Source: Pelotomaculum sp. PtaB.Bin013 | Lineage (GTDB): Bacteria; Bacillota; Desulfotomaculia; Desulfotomaculales; Pelotomaculaceae | Length of the DNA: 56,349 nucleotides | Reading direction: 5' to 3' | Assembly: GCA_002067515.1 (NCBI GenBank) | Contig: MVQK01000001.1 | Location: 1 to 56,349, forward strand | In this document: piece by piece, positions 15,095 through 22,292 of the stretch | How the letters are laid out: every line of letters starts with the position of its first letter | Position numbering within the stretch: position 1 is the stretch's first letter | The notes under the pieces: model-generated | Told to the model about the DNA's origin: nothing | The model's database searches: none | Seen by the model: the letters and a program-made list of their open reading frames with translations, nothing else | Position numbers and translations under genes: made by a program

Positions 15095-15290
15095 CTATAC
15101 AGGCTGAACGGCATCTTGGATATCTCCAAAACCGTACTCTTCAGATAGGGCTTCCTACGTCTTCTCTTGCTCCATCGATGTACCCATTGGCCTGCGCGGT
15201 AGTAAATCCAGATATCCTGATCGACGGTACAAGAATATTTCTGTGTTTTTACCCATCACAATTTTTTTCGGTATCTGATATTGACGGTAT
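15095..15290 (-). pseudogene. Serine recombinase C-terminal remnant, copy 3
   Basis: Read with frameshifts, the minus strand gives IPKKIVMGKNT, then QKYSCTVDQDIWIYYRAGQW, then EALSEEYGFGDIQDAVQPV and a stop. This follows the order of the intact recombinase tail (VVVGEKAEKYSRTAPQDIWI, RDIG, EEFDIPSMEEF). It is more diverged than copy 2 and clearly dead. Together with the hairpin beside it, this marks a third, older element end. Confidence 0.7.
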
Positions 15291-15386
15291 ACAGAATAAT
15301 GATATTCAAACGTCCAATTCCCGCAGAAGCACCATTAGTGGCTTCCGTTAATAGCGATATGGAATAAGCCCTCGCACTTGGAATGA

Positions 15387-15420
15387 GAAAAAGGCAATCG
15401 AAATTCGATTGCCTTTTCTT
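15387..15420 (+). terminator. Hairpin upstream of the feo promoter
   Basis: AAAAGGCAATCGAA pairs with TTCGATTGCCTTTT almost without a loop, followed by CTT. It insulates the feo promoter, which begins two bases later. Confidence 0.6.
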
Positions 15421-15421
15421 G

Positions 15422-15487
15422 TTGACAAAACCATACCTAAGGGGGTATACTCATATTGAGTTATGCCCATACCCCCATACCCATATG
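15422..15487 (+). promoter_or_regulatory. feo operon promoter with two CsoR-type operators
   Basis: TTGACA (15422-15427) and TATACT (15446-15451) are 18 bases apart. ATACCTAAGGGGGTAT (15433-15448) fills the spacer and overlaps the -10, so a bound repressor would block polymerase. A second C-tract site (CATACCCCCATACCC, 15468-15482) lies just downstream. The first site matches the csoR operator at 14 of 16 positions. Confidence 0.7.
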
Positions 15488-15552
15488 TTTTGGGCTTTGG
15501 TGTATATGCGATTCAGAAACTAATAAACAAGTTCCTTATACTGAAATGGGGG

Positions 15553-15771
15553 ATGTATTTGATACCGCTTGCAATAGCTCCCATAGGCGAGAAACACAAA
15601 ATACAGGCTATATACGGGAGCGAAAATGTACGTTCGCATTTGGAAAGTCTTGGCTTTACTTGTGATAGCGAAATAGGTGTTGTTTCTAAAACCTACGGAA
15701 ATCTAATTGTTATGGTTAAAGGTTCACGTGTAGCGTTAAGCGAGGATTTAGCAAAAAAAATTATGGTGTAA
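15553..15771 (+). CDS. Divergent FeoA-domain (SH3-like) protein 1
   Basis: About 72 residues with the FeoA plan: a PIGEKHKIQAIYG turn, SHLESLGFTCDSEIGVVSKT in place of RRLLDMGLTPGTEV, and a final VKGSRVALSEDLAKKI strand-helix. The start is uncertain. ATG at 15553 lies just three bases after GGGGG, whereas TTG at 15559 has ideal spacing and would align with the start of the next gene. It is first gene of the feo operon. It is probably a small cytoplasmic partner of FeoB, by family analogy. Confidence 0.65.
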   Translation: MYLIPLAIAPIGEKHKIQAIYGSENVRSHLESLGFTCDSEIGVVSKTYGNLIVMVKGSRVALSEDLAKKIMV

Positions 15772-15857
15772 TGTGTCAGGAGATAGAAAGAATGTTTTGC
15801 ATCAGCACAACTTAGCTATCCATACACTTATTCCATTGTGGAAAGGGGGATAGGTCG

Positions 15858-16109
15858 GTGACACTATCAACGGTCCCCTTTGGGGAAGAATATGTTATAA
15901 AGGGTATGTGGTGCAATGATTATGAACGTACACTATTGGAAACTGTTGGGCTGACTTGTGATAGTGTGGTCTATATCGTAACGAAGACATTTGGCTGTTT
16001 TCTCGTTGGGATAAACGGCACCTGTGTAGCATTAGACGAGGAATTGGCAAGAAGAATTATGGTGGAAATAAAGGAGGATTTGATATGGCGACACTACGAG
16101 ACACAGTAA
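15858..16109 (+). CDS. Divergent FeoA-domain protein 2
   Basis: 83 residues from GTG behind AAAGGGGGATAGG. It is a paralogue of the preceding protein (PFGEEYVIKGMWCND, then LLETVGLTCDSVVYIVTKTF, then INGTCVALDEELARRIMV). Both share the phrase GxTCDS, which the canonical FeoA downstream lacks. It has an extra Cys in the first loop. The 3' end overlaps the canonical feoA by 25 bases, so the two are translationally linked. Having three FeoA-like genes in tandem is unusual. Confidence 0.65.
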   Translation: MTLSTVPFGEEYVIKGMWCNDYERTLLETVGLTCDSVVYIVTKTFGCFLVGINGTCVALDEELARRIMVEIKEDLIWRHYETQ

Positions 16110-16306
16110 TTGGTAAAACGGTTAAAGTCAAAAAAATCCATGGCGAGGGTGCGGTAATACGCAGGATTATGGACATGGGCATTACCAAAGGCGCAGAGGT
16201 ATTTGTACGAAAGGTTGCTCCTCTTGGTGACCCTATCGAGGTACGGGTACGGGGTTATGAATTGTCATTGAGGAAATATGACGCTGAAATGATTGAAGTG
16301 GAGTAA
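16085..16306 (+). CDS. feoA: Ferrous iron transport protein A
   Basis: 73 residues, canonical FeoA: GKTVKVKKIHGEGAVIRRIM, DMGITKGAEVFVRKVAPLGD, then PIEVRVRGYELSLRKYDAE. The start has AAGGAGGATTTG upstream. FeoA is a cytoplasmic SH3-like protein that supports FeoB. It overlaps the upstream paralogue and is followed 62 bases later by feoB. Confidence 0.9.
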   Translation: MATLRDTVIGKTVKVKKIHGEGAVIRRIMDMGITKGAEVFVRKVAPLGDPIEVRVRGYELSLRKYDAEMIEVE

Positions 16307-16368
16307 TCCTTTTTTTTAGCCAGCGAGTTAGTCTATTATAACTTAACTTTTATAAAGGAGGGTGTTTT

Positions 16369-18555
16369 ATGCAAATTACAATAGCACTTGCCGGTAATCC
16401 AAACTCCGGCAAAACGACATTGTTTAACGCTATGACTGGTTCTACCCAGCGTGTTGGCAACTGGCCGGGCGTTACAGTTGACAAAAAAGAGGGCAGATTA
16501 AAGAAATTCAACAAAGACGCCACTTTGATTGATTTACCAGGTATTTACTCCTTATCACCTTATACGGTTGAGGAAGTGGTAAGCCGTGACTATTTGGTGA
16601 ATGAAAAACCGGATGTAATTATCAATATCGTAGACGCTGCGAATATTGAAAGAAACTTATATCTGACGACGCAGCTCTTAGATATTGGTATCCCTGTTGT
16701 CATTGCTCTGAATATGATGGACGTAGTGCAGAAAAGCGGAGATAAAATCAATTCAAAAGCCCTTTCCAAGGACCTCGGCTGCCCTGTTGTTGAAATCAGT
16801 GCATTAAAGGGAACGGGCATTAAGGAGCTGGCTGATACAGCAACTTCGGTTGCTCAATCGAAAAACCACGCCGCATTTGACCGCAAGTTTTCCTCGCCTG
16901 TTGAGGAAACGCTGGCAAAAATTGAAAGCCTTATTAAATGCAAGGTGTCGGACGACAATCTGCGGTGGTATAGTATAAAATTCTTTGAGCGCGATAAGAA
17001 AGTGCTGGAGCAAAACAAACTGCCGGGTAATATCAATAGCCAAATTGAACAGGCAATAAAAGCGTGTGAAGAAAAGCTTGACGATATAAGTTTGTCGATC
17101 ATTACCGGCGAAAGCTACGATTATATCGCTCAAATGATAAAAGATTCCGTTGTGAAGTCCGGCAGACAAACGACACCGTCCGATAGGATTGACGCCATTG
17201 TAACAAATCGTTGGATGGGCTTGCCTATATTTGTGCTTGTAATGTTTGTGGTTTACTATGTTTCGGTAACCTCTGTCGGAACACTTGTAACCGACTTTAC
17301 GAATGATATGGTCGTTGGCGAGTGGATACAAACCCCTCTTGGCGACTGGCTGACTTCCATCGGAACCGCCGACTGGCTGACAGGATTGATTGTTGATGGT
17401 ATTGTGGGCGGCGTTGGCGCGGTTTTGGGCTTTATGCCGCAAATGCTAATTCTGTTCTTCTTCCTTGCCATACTGGAGGATTGCGGCTACATGGCGCGTG
17501 TCGCGTTCCTGATGGACAGGGTTTTCCGCAAGTTCGGATTATCCGGCAAGAGCTTCATTCCCCTGCTTATTGGTACAGGCTGTGGCGTGCCCGGTATTAT
17601 GGCGGCACGTACCATTGAGCAGCAGCGTGACCGCAGAATGACAATTATTACAACTACATTCATGCCTTGCGGGGCTAAATTGCCCATCATAGCGTTAATT
17701 GCCGGTGCGCTGTTTGGCGGCGCATGGTGGGTTGCACCCTCGGCATATTTTGTCGGTATCGGCTCGGTTGTCATATCAGGTATTATGCTTAAAAAGACAA
17801 AACCTTTCATGGGTGACCCCGCGCCTTTTGTTATGGAGCTTCCCTCCTACCATTTCCCTGTGCCGGGGAATATTGGCCGCAGCATGTTAGAGCGCGTAAT
17901 CGCCTTTGCTAAAAAGGCCGTTACGGTTTACATGCTGGCAAGTATTTTGGTGTGGTTCACTTCCAGCTTTGGAGTTATAAACGGCACGTTTGGCATGGTA
18001 GATGATATGAACGACAGCGTTCTACATACTATTGGGACAAGTTTCATGTGGATTTTCAATCCGCTGGGCTTTGGCCGTTGGGAGGCTGCCGTTGCTACGA
18101 TCATGGGTCTTGCAGCGAAAGAAGAAATCGTCGGTGTGTTTGGTGTGCTGACTTCAATCGGCGACGCTGACCTTGCCTTTGAAATGGTGGACACAGCTAA
18201 TACGACCGGTCTTGCACCTATTGCGGCGTTATTCAACAGTGGACTGGCCGCCTATTCGTTCCTTGTGTTCAATTTGCTTTGTGCGCCTTGCTTTGCCGCC
18301 ATCAATACGATCCGGCAGGAAATGAACAATTGGAAATGGTCAGTATTTGCTGTTGCGTATCAATGCGGATTTGCATATTTAATATCTTTGTTGATTTACC
18401 AGTTTGGTATGCTATTCAGCGGAGGCGGAATTACAGCAGGTTCAATAGCCGCATTTATTATATTAGCAGCGTTTCTTGTTATGTTGTTTCGTCCTGTACC
18501 CGCACCCCACAAAAAACAGATTACAACCAATCAAAAAGTATCATCGTCAGTATAA
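16369..18555 (+). CDS. feoB: Ferrous iron transporter FeoB
   Basis: 728 residues. The N-terminal G domain shows GNPNSGKTT (9-17), DLPGIYSL, NMMD (115-118) and SALKG. A linker follows, and from about 285 the polytopic membrane part has the two gate motifs with conserved Cys (CGAKLPIIAL near 440 and LLCAPCFAA near 640). FeoB imports Fe(II) under anoxic conditions. It is preceded by AAGGAGGGTG and followed by a Cys-rich partner gene 14 bases on. Transcription is expected from the CsoR-type promoter at 15422. The length is normal for the Firmicutes type and no key residue is missing. Confidence 0.95.
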   Translation: MQITIALAGNPNSGKTTLFNAMTGSTQRVGNWPGVTVDKKEGRLKKFNKDATLIDLPGIYSLSPYTVEEVVSRDYLVNEKPDVIINIVDAANIERNLYLTTQLLDIGIPVVIALNMMDVVQKSGDKINSKALSKDLGCPVVEISALKGTGIKELADTATSVAQSKNHAAFDRKFSSPVEETLAKIESLIKCKVSDDNLRWYSIKFFERDKKVLEQNKLPGNINSQIEQAIKACEEKLDDISLSIITGESYDYIAQMIKDSVVKSGRQTTPSDRIDAIVTNRWMGLPIFVLVMFVVYYVSVTSVGTLVTDFTNDMVVGEWIQTPLGDWLTSIGTADWLTGLIVDGIVGGVGAVLGFMPQMLILFFFLAILEDCGYMARVAFLMDRVFRKFGLSGKSFIPLLIGTGCGVPGIMAARTIEQQRDRRMTIITTTFMPCGAKLPIIALIAGALFGGAWWVAPSAYFVGIGSVVISGIMLKKTKPFMGDPAPFVMELPSYHFPVPGNIGRSMLERVIAFAKKAVTVYMLASILVWFTSSFGVINGTFGMVDDMNDSVLHTIGTSFMWIFNPLGFGRWEAAVATIMGLAAKEEIVGVFGVLTSIGDADLAFEMVDTANTTGLAPIAALFNSGLAAYSFLVFNLLCAPCFAAINTIRQEMNNWKWSVFAVAYQCGFAYLISLLIYQFGMLFSGGGITAGSIAAFIILAAFLVMLFRPVPAPHKKQITTNQKVSSSV

Positions 18556-18569
18556 AGGGGTGACTGTTT

Positions 18570-18752
18570 ATGGAGTGGCTGGCTAACAATGCTTCTACAC
18601 TTATTATTGGCACGTTGCTTTTAGTGGCAGTAATATTTGCAATACGTTACTTGTGGAAAAAGGCAAAAGCCGGGCAATGTGTCGGTTGTTCAGAATGCGA
18701 CGGCCATCACGGAACAAGCGGCTGCCATTGTTCCACTAACAAAGAACAGTAA
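18570..18752 (+). CDS. FeoB-associated Cys-rich membrane protein
   Basis: 60 residues: one N-terminal transmembrane helix (TLIIGTLLLVAVIFAIRYLW), a basic turn, and a Cys/His-rich tail with CVGCSECDGHH and GCHC. It matches the FeoB-associated Cys-rich (P12-like) family found after feoB in Firmicutes, thought to take the place of FeoC. The tail could bind iron at the membrane. A strong terminator follows 9 bases later, so this is the last gene of the operon. Confidence 0.85.
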   Translation: MEWLANNASTLIIGTLLLVAVIFAIRYLWKKAKAGQCVGCSECDGHHGTSGCHCSTNKEQ

Positions 18753-18761
18753 GCATATAAA

Positions 18762-18806
18762 AACAGGGGTGCGACAGCAGGTACAGGCCGTCGCGCCCCT
18801 GTTTTT
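18762..18806 (+). terminator. feo operon terminator
   Basis: AACAGGGGTGCGAC pairs with GTCGCGCCCCTGTT around a 13-base loop, followed by TTTTT. It cleanly separates feo from the ATPase unit. Confidence 0.85.
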
Positions 18807-18844
18807 AGTAAGTACATAAGGTATCTTATTTGCTCTTATAAGTA

Positions 18845-18895
18845 TTGACATGGCATACGTATGCGAGTATTATATACCTATACCCCCATATGTAT
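18845..18895 (+). promoter_or_regulatory. P-type ATPase promoter with palindrome and CsoR-type site
   Basis: TTGACA (18845-18850), exactly 17 bases, then TATTAT (18868-18873). The spacer contains the perfect 12-bp palindrome GCATACGTATGC (18853-18864). Just downstream of the -10, ATACCTATACCCCCATAT (18874-18891) resembles the CsoR-type sites upstream of csoR and feo. Two different control elements therefore seem stacked on one promoter. Confidence 0.7.
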
Positions 18896-18912
18896 TAGAG
18901 AGGATGATGTAA

Positions 18913-20775
18913 TTGATAAAACTAATAAAAGACGGCGAAAAAAGGACTGTTGTATTTCTTATAATCTCATTCATTTCAGTCATATTCAGCTTCTTCAATG
19001 TCGGGAATTTACCCATTGACGCCGCATGGGTAGCAATTCTGCTGTGTGGCATTCCGATCATTAAGGGCGCCGTTGTCGGCCTTGTTACTGAATTTGACAT
19101 TAAAGCCGACGTGCTTGTATCCATCGCTTTAATCGCATCGGTGATTATTGGCGAGATCTTTGCCGCCGGTGAAGTAGCCTTTATTATGGCGCTCGGGGCA
19201 TATTTGGAGGAACGCACCGTGGCGAAAGCCCGCGCGGGCATTGAAAAATTGGTGCATCTCACCCCGACAACCGCAAGGGTTGTCAGAAATGGTGAAGAAA
19301 TCGTCGTCCCGGCCGAACAGGTCGGACTTGGTGATATTCTGCGTGTGCTCGCGGGCGAAACCATTGCGGTGGACGGCGTCATCATTAGCGGCCAAACCTC
19401 CGTAAATCAGGCCGTGATGACAGGCGAATCCCTGCCGGTGGACAAGAGCGCCGGAGACGAGGTTTTCAGCGGAACGGTCAACCAATTCGGCACCTTCGAT
19501 ATGAAAGCCACAAAGGTGGGCGAGGACAGCTCCCTGCAAAGGATGATCCGGCTGGTTCAGTCGGCGGACGCCGGCAAAGCAAAGATTGTCGGGATTGCGG
19601 ACAGGTGGGCTACCTGGATTGTGGTTATTGCCTTACTTTCTGCCGGCGGCACCTGGCTCGTTACAGGCGAAATCATACGCGCTGTAACCATATTGGTCGT
19701 GTTCTGCCCTTGTGCCTTGGTGCTGGCCACGCCCACGGCAATTATGGCCGGGATAGGAAACGCGACGAAATTCGGCATCCTGATCCGAGAGGGTGACGCG
19801 CTGGAAAGGCTATCCGAGATAAAACGAATCACCTTTGATAAAACAGGTACGCTTACATATGGAAAGCCCGATGTAGCGGCCGTTGAGAGCTTTGATTCCA
19901 GGCTGTCCGCTGATGAGTTGTTGTCCCTGACGGCCTCCGCGGAGCTGCGGAGCGAGCACCCGTTGGGCAAAGCCGTTGTAGCTTATTACAAGGCTGCCTC
20001 AAATATGGTTTTACCGGAACCTGAAGATTTTCAGATGCTTGCGGGACGCGGCGTTTCCGCCGCTGTGAACGGCCGCGCCATACTTGCGGGCAACGCGGAA
20101 ATGCTGCGGGACAACTCCATTCCGATTCCGCAGGCAATAACGGACAAAGCGGACGGATACCGAAACGACGGCTGCACCATCATTTTTGTTTCGATGGATG
20201 GTATTGCGTCAGGCTTTATCGCATTGTCCGATACTTTGCGCCCCGACGCAGTGGACATGGTCAGACGTATTGAAAAAATCGGCGTAAAATGCGTGCTGCT
20301 CACGGGTGACAACCACCATGCCGCTTCCCATATGGCAAAGATCGCGGGCATTCATGACGTGCATACCGATTGCCTGCCGGAAAATAAAATGTCGGTCATC
20401 GAACAGTATCAAAAGGGCGGCGAGCCGGTCTGCATGGTTGGCGACGGCGTAAATGACGCGCCTGCGCTGAAAAAATCGCATGTGGGAATTGCGATGGGGG
20501 GTATCGGCAGCGATATCGCTGTGGACGCCGCTGATATTGCCCTGGTCGGCGATGATATAAAGAACATTCCCCATTTGCTTGCCTTGTCGAAACGGACGAT
20601 GAATACCATCAAGCTCAATATGACGCTGTCTATGGCACTTAATTTTGCCGCCATTATTCTGGCCATGGCCGGGCTTCTCGGACCTGTTGTGGGCGCGCTG
20701 GTACATAATGTCGGCTCGGTCGCTGTTATTATTAATTCATCATTATTGTTAAATTGGAAGGAGCATGAAAGATGA
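18913..20775 (+). CDS. P1B-type metal-transporting ATPase lacking N-terminal metal-binding domain
   Basis: 620 residues. TGES at 170-173 (actuator), CPC at 265-267 in the membrane path, Asp309 in DKTGT (phosphorylation), HP at 349-350, GDGVND at 510-515. There is no N-terminal CxxC or His-rich domain; the protein begins directly with membrane helices. The last helix carries HNVGS (598-602) instead of the MxxSS of copper pumps or DxG of zinc/cadmium pumps, so its metal is not predictable from the standard groups. The start codon is TTG, 10 bases after AGAGAGGATG. It sits with CsoR-type sites, feo genes and a DtxR regulator; Fe(II), Mn(II) or Cu(I) export are all possible. Confidence 0.85.
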   Translation: MIKLIKDGEKRTVVFLIISFISVIFSFFNVGNLPIDAAWVAILLCGIPIIKGAVVGLVTEFDIKADVLVSIALIASVIIGEIFAAGEVAFIMALGAYLEERTVAKARAGIEKLVHLTPTTARVVRNGEEIVVPAEQVGLGDILRVLAGETIAVDGVIISGQTSVNQAVMTGESLPVDKSAGDEVFSGTVNQFGTFDMKATKVGEDSSLQRMIRLVQSADAGKAKIVGIADRWATWIVVIALLSAGGTWLVTGEIIRAVTILVVFCPCALVLATPTAIMAGIGNATKFGILIREGDALERLSEIKRITFDKTGTLTYGKPDVAAVESFDSRLSADELLSLTASAELRSEHPLGKAVVAYYKAASNMVLPEPEDFQMLAGRGVSAAVNGRAILAGNAEMLRDNSIPIPQAITDKADGYRNDGCTIIFVSMDGIASGFIALSDTLRPDAVDMVRRIEKIGVKCVLLTGDNHHAASHMAKIAGIHDVHTDCLPENKMSVIEQYQKGGEPVCMVGDGVNDAPALKKSHVGIAMGGIGSDIAVDAADIALVGDDIKNIPHLLALSKRTMNTIKLNMTLSMALNFAAIILAMAGLLGPVVGALVHNVGSVAVIINSSLLLNWKEHER

Positions 20776-20957
20776 AATCAATAATTTTTACAACCGCCGG
20801 CCTGCTCGTCGGAATCGCATTGATCGCAGGGGGCAGATATTATCTGCTGAAAGAAAAGGACGATAAAGATTCCGCTAAAATATACGGGACATTTGTAGGC
20901 ATCGGTGCCCTGATAGTAATAGGCATGGTTATTAAGATTATCGTGGCAGGTTTTTAA
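20772..20957 (+). CDS. Small two-helix membrane protein coupled to the ATPase
   Basis: 61 residues: a transmembrane helix (IIFTTAGLLVGIALIAGG), a charged middle (YYLLKEKDDKDSAK), and a second helix (FVGIGALIVIGMVIKIIVAG). Its ATG overlaps the ATPase stop (ATGA), and GGAGCATG precedes it, so the two are made together. I do not recognise a family. The coupling suggests an accessory subunit or stability factor for the pump. Confidence 0.65.
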   Translation: MKSIIFTTAGLLVGIALIAGGRYYLLKEKDDKDSAKIYGTFVGIGALIVIGMVIKIIVAGF

Positions 20958-21090
20958 TCGTTCCTTAATTCTGTGCCCTCTTTCCCTGTCAAATAAGCGC
21001 GCTGCTAACGGTACTCGCCAGTATTGTTTCCTGAGTTTAGACCTAAATGAAGTAATGAACCGAGGCGATGTAATAAGAGGTGTAAAACAA

Positions 21091-21501
21091 ATGGAAAAGT
21101 TATCTGCTGCAATGGAAAACTACTTGAAGACAATCTACTCCATATGCCGATTTAATACAATGACGCATGTGAGTGAAATTGCTGCGAAAATGAATCTAAG
21201 CAAAGCAAGCGTCTGTCGTGCAACAGATATTTTATCAGATAAGGGATTGAGCCGCAAAGATAAATATCGTGATTTATCTTTTACGGCCGAAGGGTTATAT
21301 CAAGCCGAGCTTATATCCAATAAGTACGATATCATTCAAACTTTTCTGAATGAAGTTTTGGATGTTGACCCATCTGTTGCAGAGAAGGATGCGTGCAGCT
21401 TTGAACACAGTATCAGTTTGAAAAGCTTGCAGTCGATGAAACATTGTATAAAAAACAATAAAATGGATGAAACCGTAAGGAAGAAAAGTGAGCAATTTTG
21501 A
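21091..21501 (+). CDS. DtxR-family iron-type metalloregulator
   Basis: 136 residues from the ATG behind AAGAGGTGT; the open frame extends upstream to 21055 but that start lacks a site. The N-terminal winged helix is typical (MENYLKTIYSI, SEIAAKMNLSKASVCRATDI). The dimer domain holds Cys102, Glu105 and His106 (ACSFEHSIS), the Cys-xx-Glu-His set of iron-responsive DtxR rather than the Glu-xx-Glu-His of MntR. The ancillary-site His is replaced by Tyr79 (NKYDIIQ). No SH3 domain follows. It ends the metal island and may control the ATPase or feo genes; the palindrome in the ATPase promoter is a candidate target. Confidence 0.8.
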   Translation: MEKLSAAMENYLKTIYSICRFNTMTHVSEIAAKMNLSKASVCRATDILSDKGLSRKDKYRDLSFTAEGLYQAELISNKYDIIQTFLNEVLDVDPSVAEKDACSFEHSISLKSLQSMKHCIKNNKMDETVRKKSEQF

Positions 21502-21556
21502 GTAAATACTTAATTTAGACAGATTATGGCTGGTTTTATATACAGCACGGAGTACG

Positions 21557-21589
21557 ACGGGTACGGTTATAAAAATCGTACCCGTTATT
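21557..21589 (+). terminator. Terminator of the DtxR-type gene
   Basis: Perfect stem ACGGGTACG/CGTACCCGT with an 11-base loop and a TATTTG tail, about 55 bases after the regulator stop. Confidence 0.7.
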
Positions 21590-21665
21590 TGCTTCCACTT
21601 AAACTATTATCCAGATAAATCAAAAGCGAGCTGTTCCGGAATAAAAAGCACCAATGCAATATTTA

Positions 21666-21716
21666 AAAAAGCAAATCCGAATCTCTTTCCGCAGGAAAGG
21701 TTTGGATTTGCTTTTT
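21666..21716. terminator. Long hairpin, probable bidirectional terminator
   Basis: AAAAAGCAAATCC pairs with GGATTTGCTTTTT. The inside of the hairpin also pairs in part (CTTTCC/GGAAAG). Runs of A on one side and T on the other suit termination in both directions. The remaining bases from 21502 to 22029 hold no gene I can support. Confidence 0.65.
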
Positions 21717-22029
21717 GCTTCCGTATTCAGCTTGCCGTATAGGGTGGGTTCACAACTTATCCTTATGACTACTCGCCTTAAACCCCGAGGTTTTATTTTT
21801 TACCGCTGTCCTTCTTGGTACTTTCGAACGTTGGCGTTTTTTCGTTGATTCTACTGGGGGAAAGAAAGCAAATAAGGGGGGTTGGGGAAAAATAAGCCGT
21901 CAATTTAACCGTCATTAATGAAAAAGAAAAAGACTTCCACGATCCAGAAGTCCCTTGTAAATTTCTTTTTAAAAAGCGCCTTTTTTTCTTCTTTTCAATT
22001 TTTACTGATTTAGTTATTAGTGAATTGAA

Positions 22030-22118
22030 TGGTGCCCGAGACCGGAATCGAACCGGTACGAGCCGCGAAGCTCGCAGGATTTTAAGTCCTGTGCGTCTGC
22101 CAGTTCCGCCACTCGGGC
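22030..22118 (-). tRNA. tRNA-Leu (anticodon TAA), CCA encoded
   Basis: The minus strand folds as a class II tRNA. The acceptor stem is GCCCGAG/CTCGGGC, the D arm contains GGCAGACGC, and the anticodon loop CTTAAAA gives TAA. A long variable arm (GAGCTTCGCGGCTC) is characteristic of Leu, and the T arm is TTCGATTCC. CCA is encoded at 22030-22032. It sits at the boundary between the accessory region and ordinary chromosome. Confidence 0.95.
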
Positions 22119-22292
22119 ATATAGCGCTAAATCGCAAAGCTATTTTAGCACATCCAAAATTGGATTGTCAACCGATCGATCATCATGCCGCTCTATTCAA
22201 TGAGAGGTATACTGTTATACAAGAAAGCAAAGAAGGAGTAAATGGTTGTTTGTAGAATCATGACTAAATATAAATGGTGAGGGGGAAATAAT

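Noticed and set aside
16804-17442. Long open frame opposite feoB
   Set aside because: Composition is antisense to conserved FeoB motifs, with no start context. Other long antisense frames over carB, argJ, the ATPase and the recombinase were dropped for the same reason.
21793-22137. Open frame over the tRNA-Leu gene
   Set aside because: Its first third is the translated tRNA gene, with no ribosome site; it is a shadow frame.
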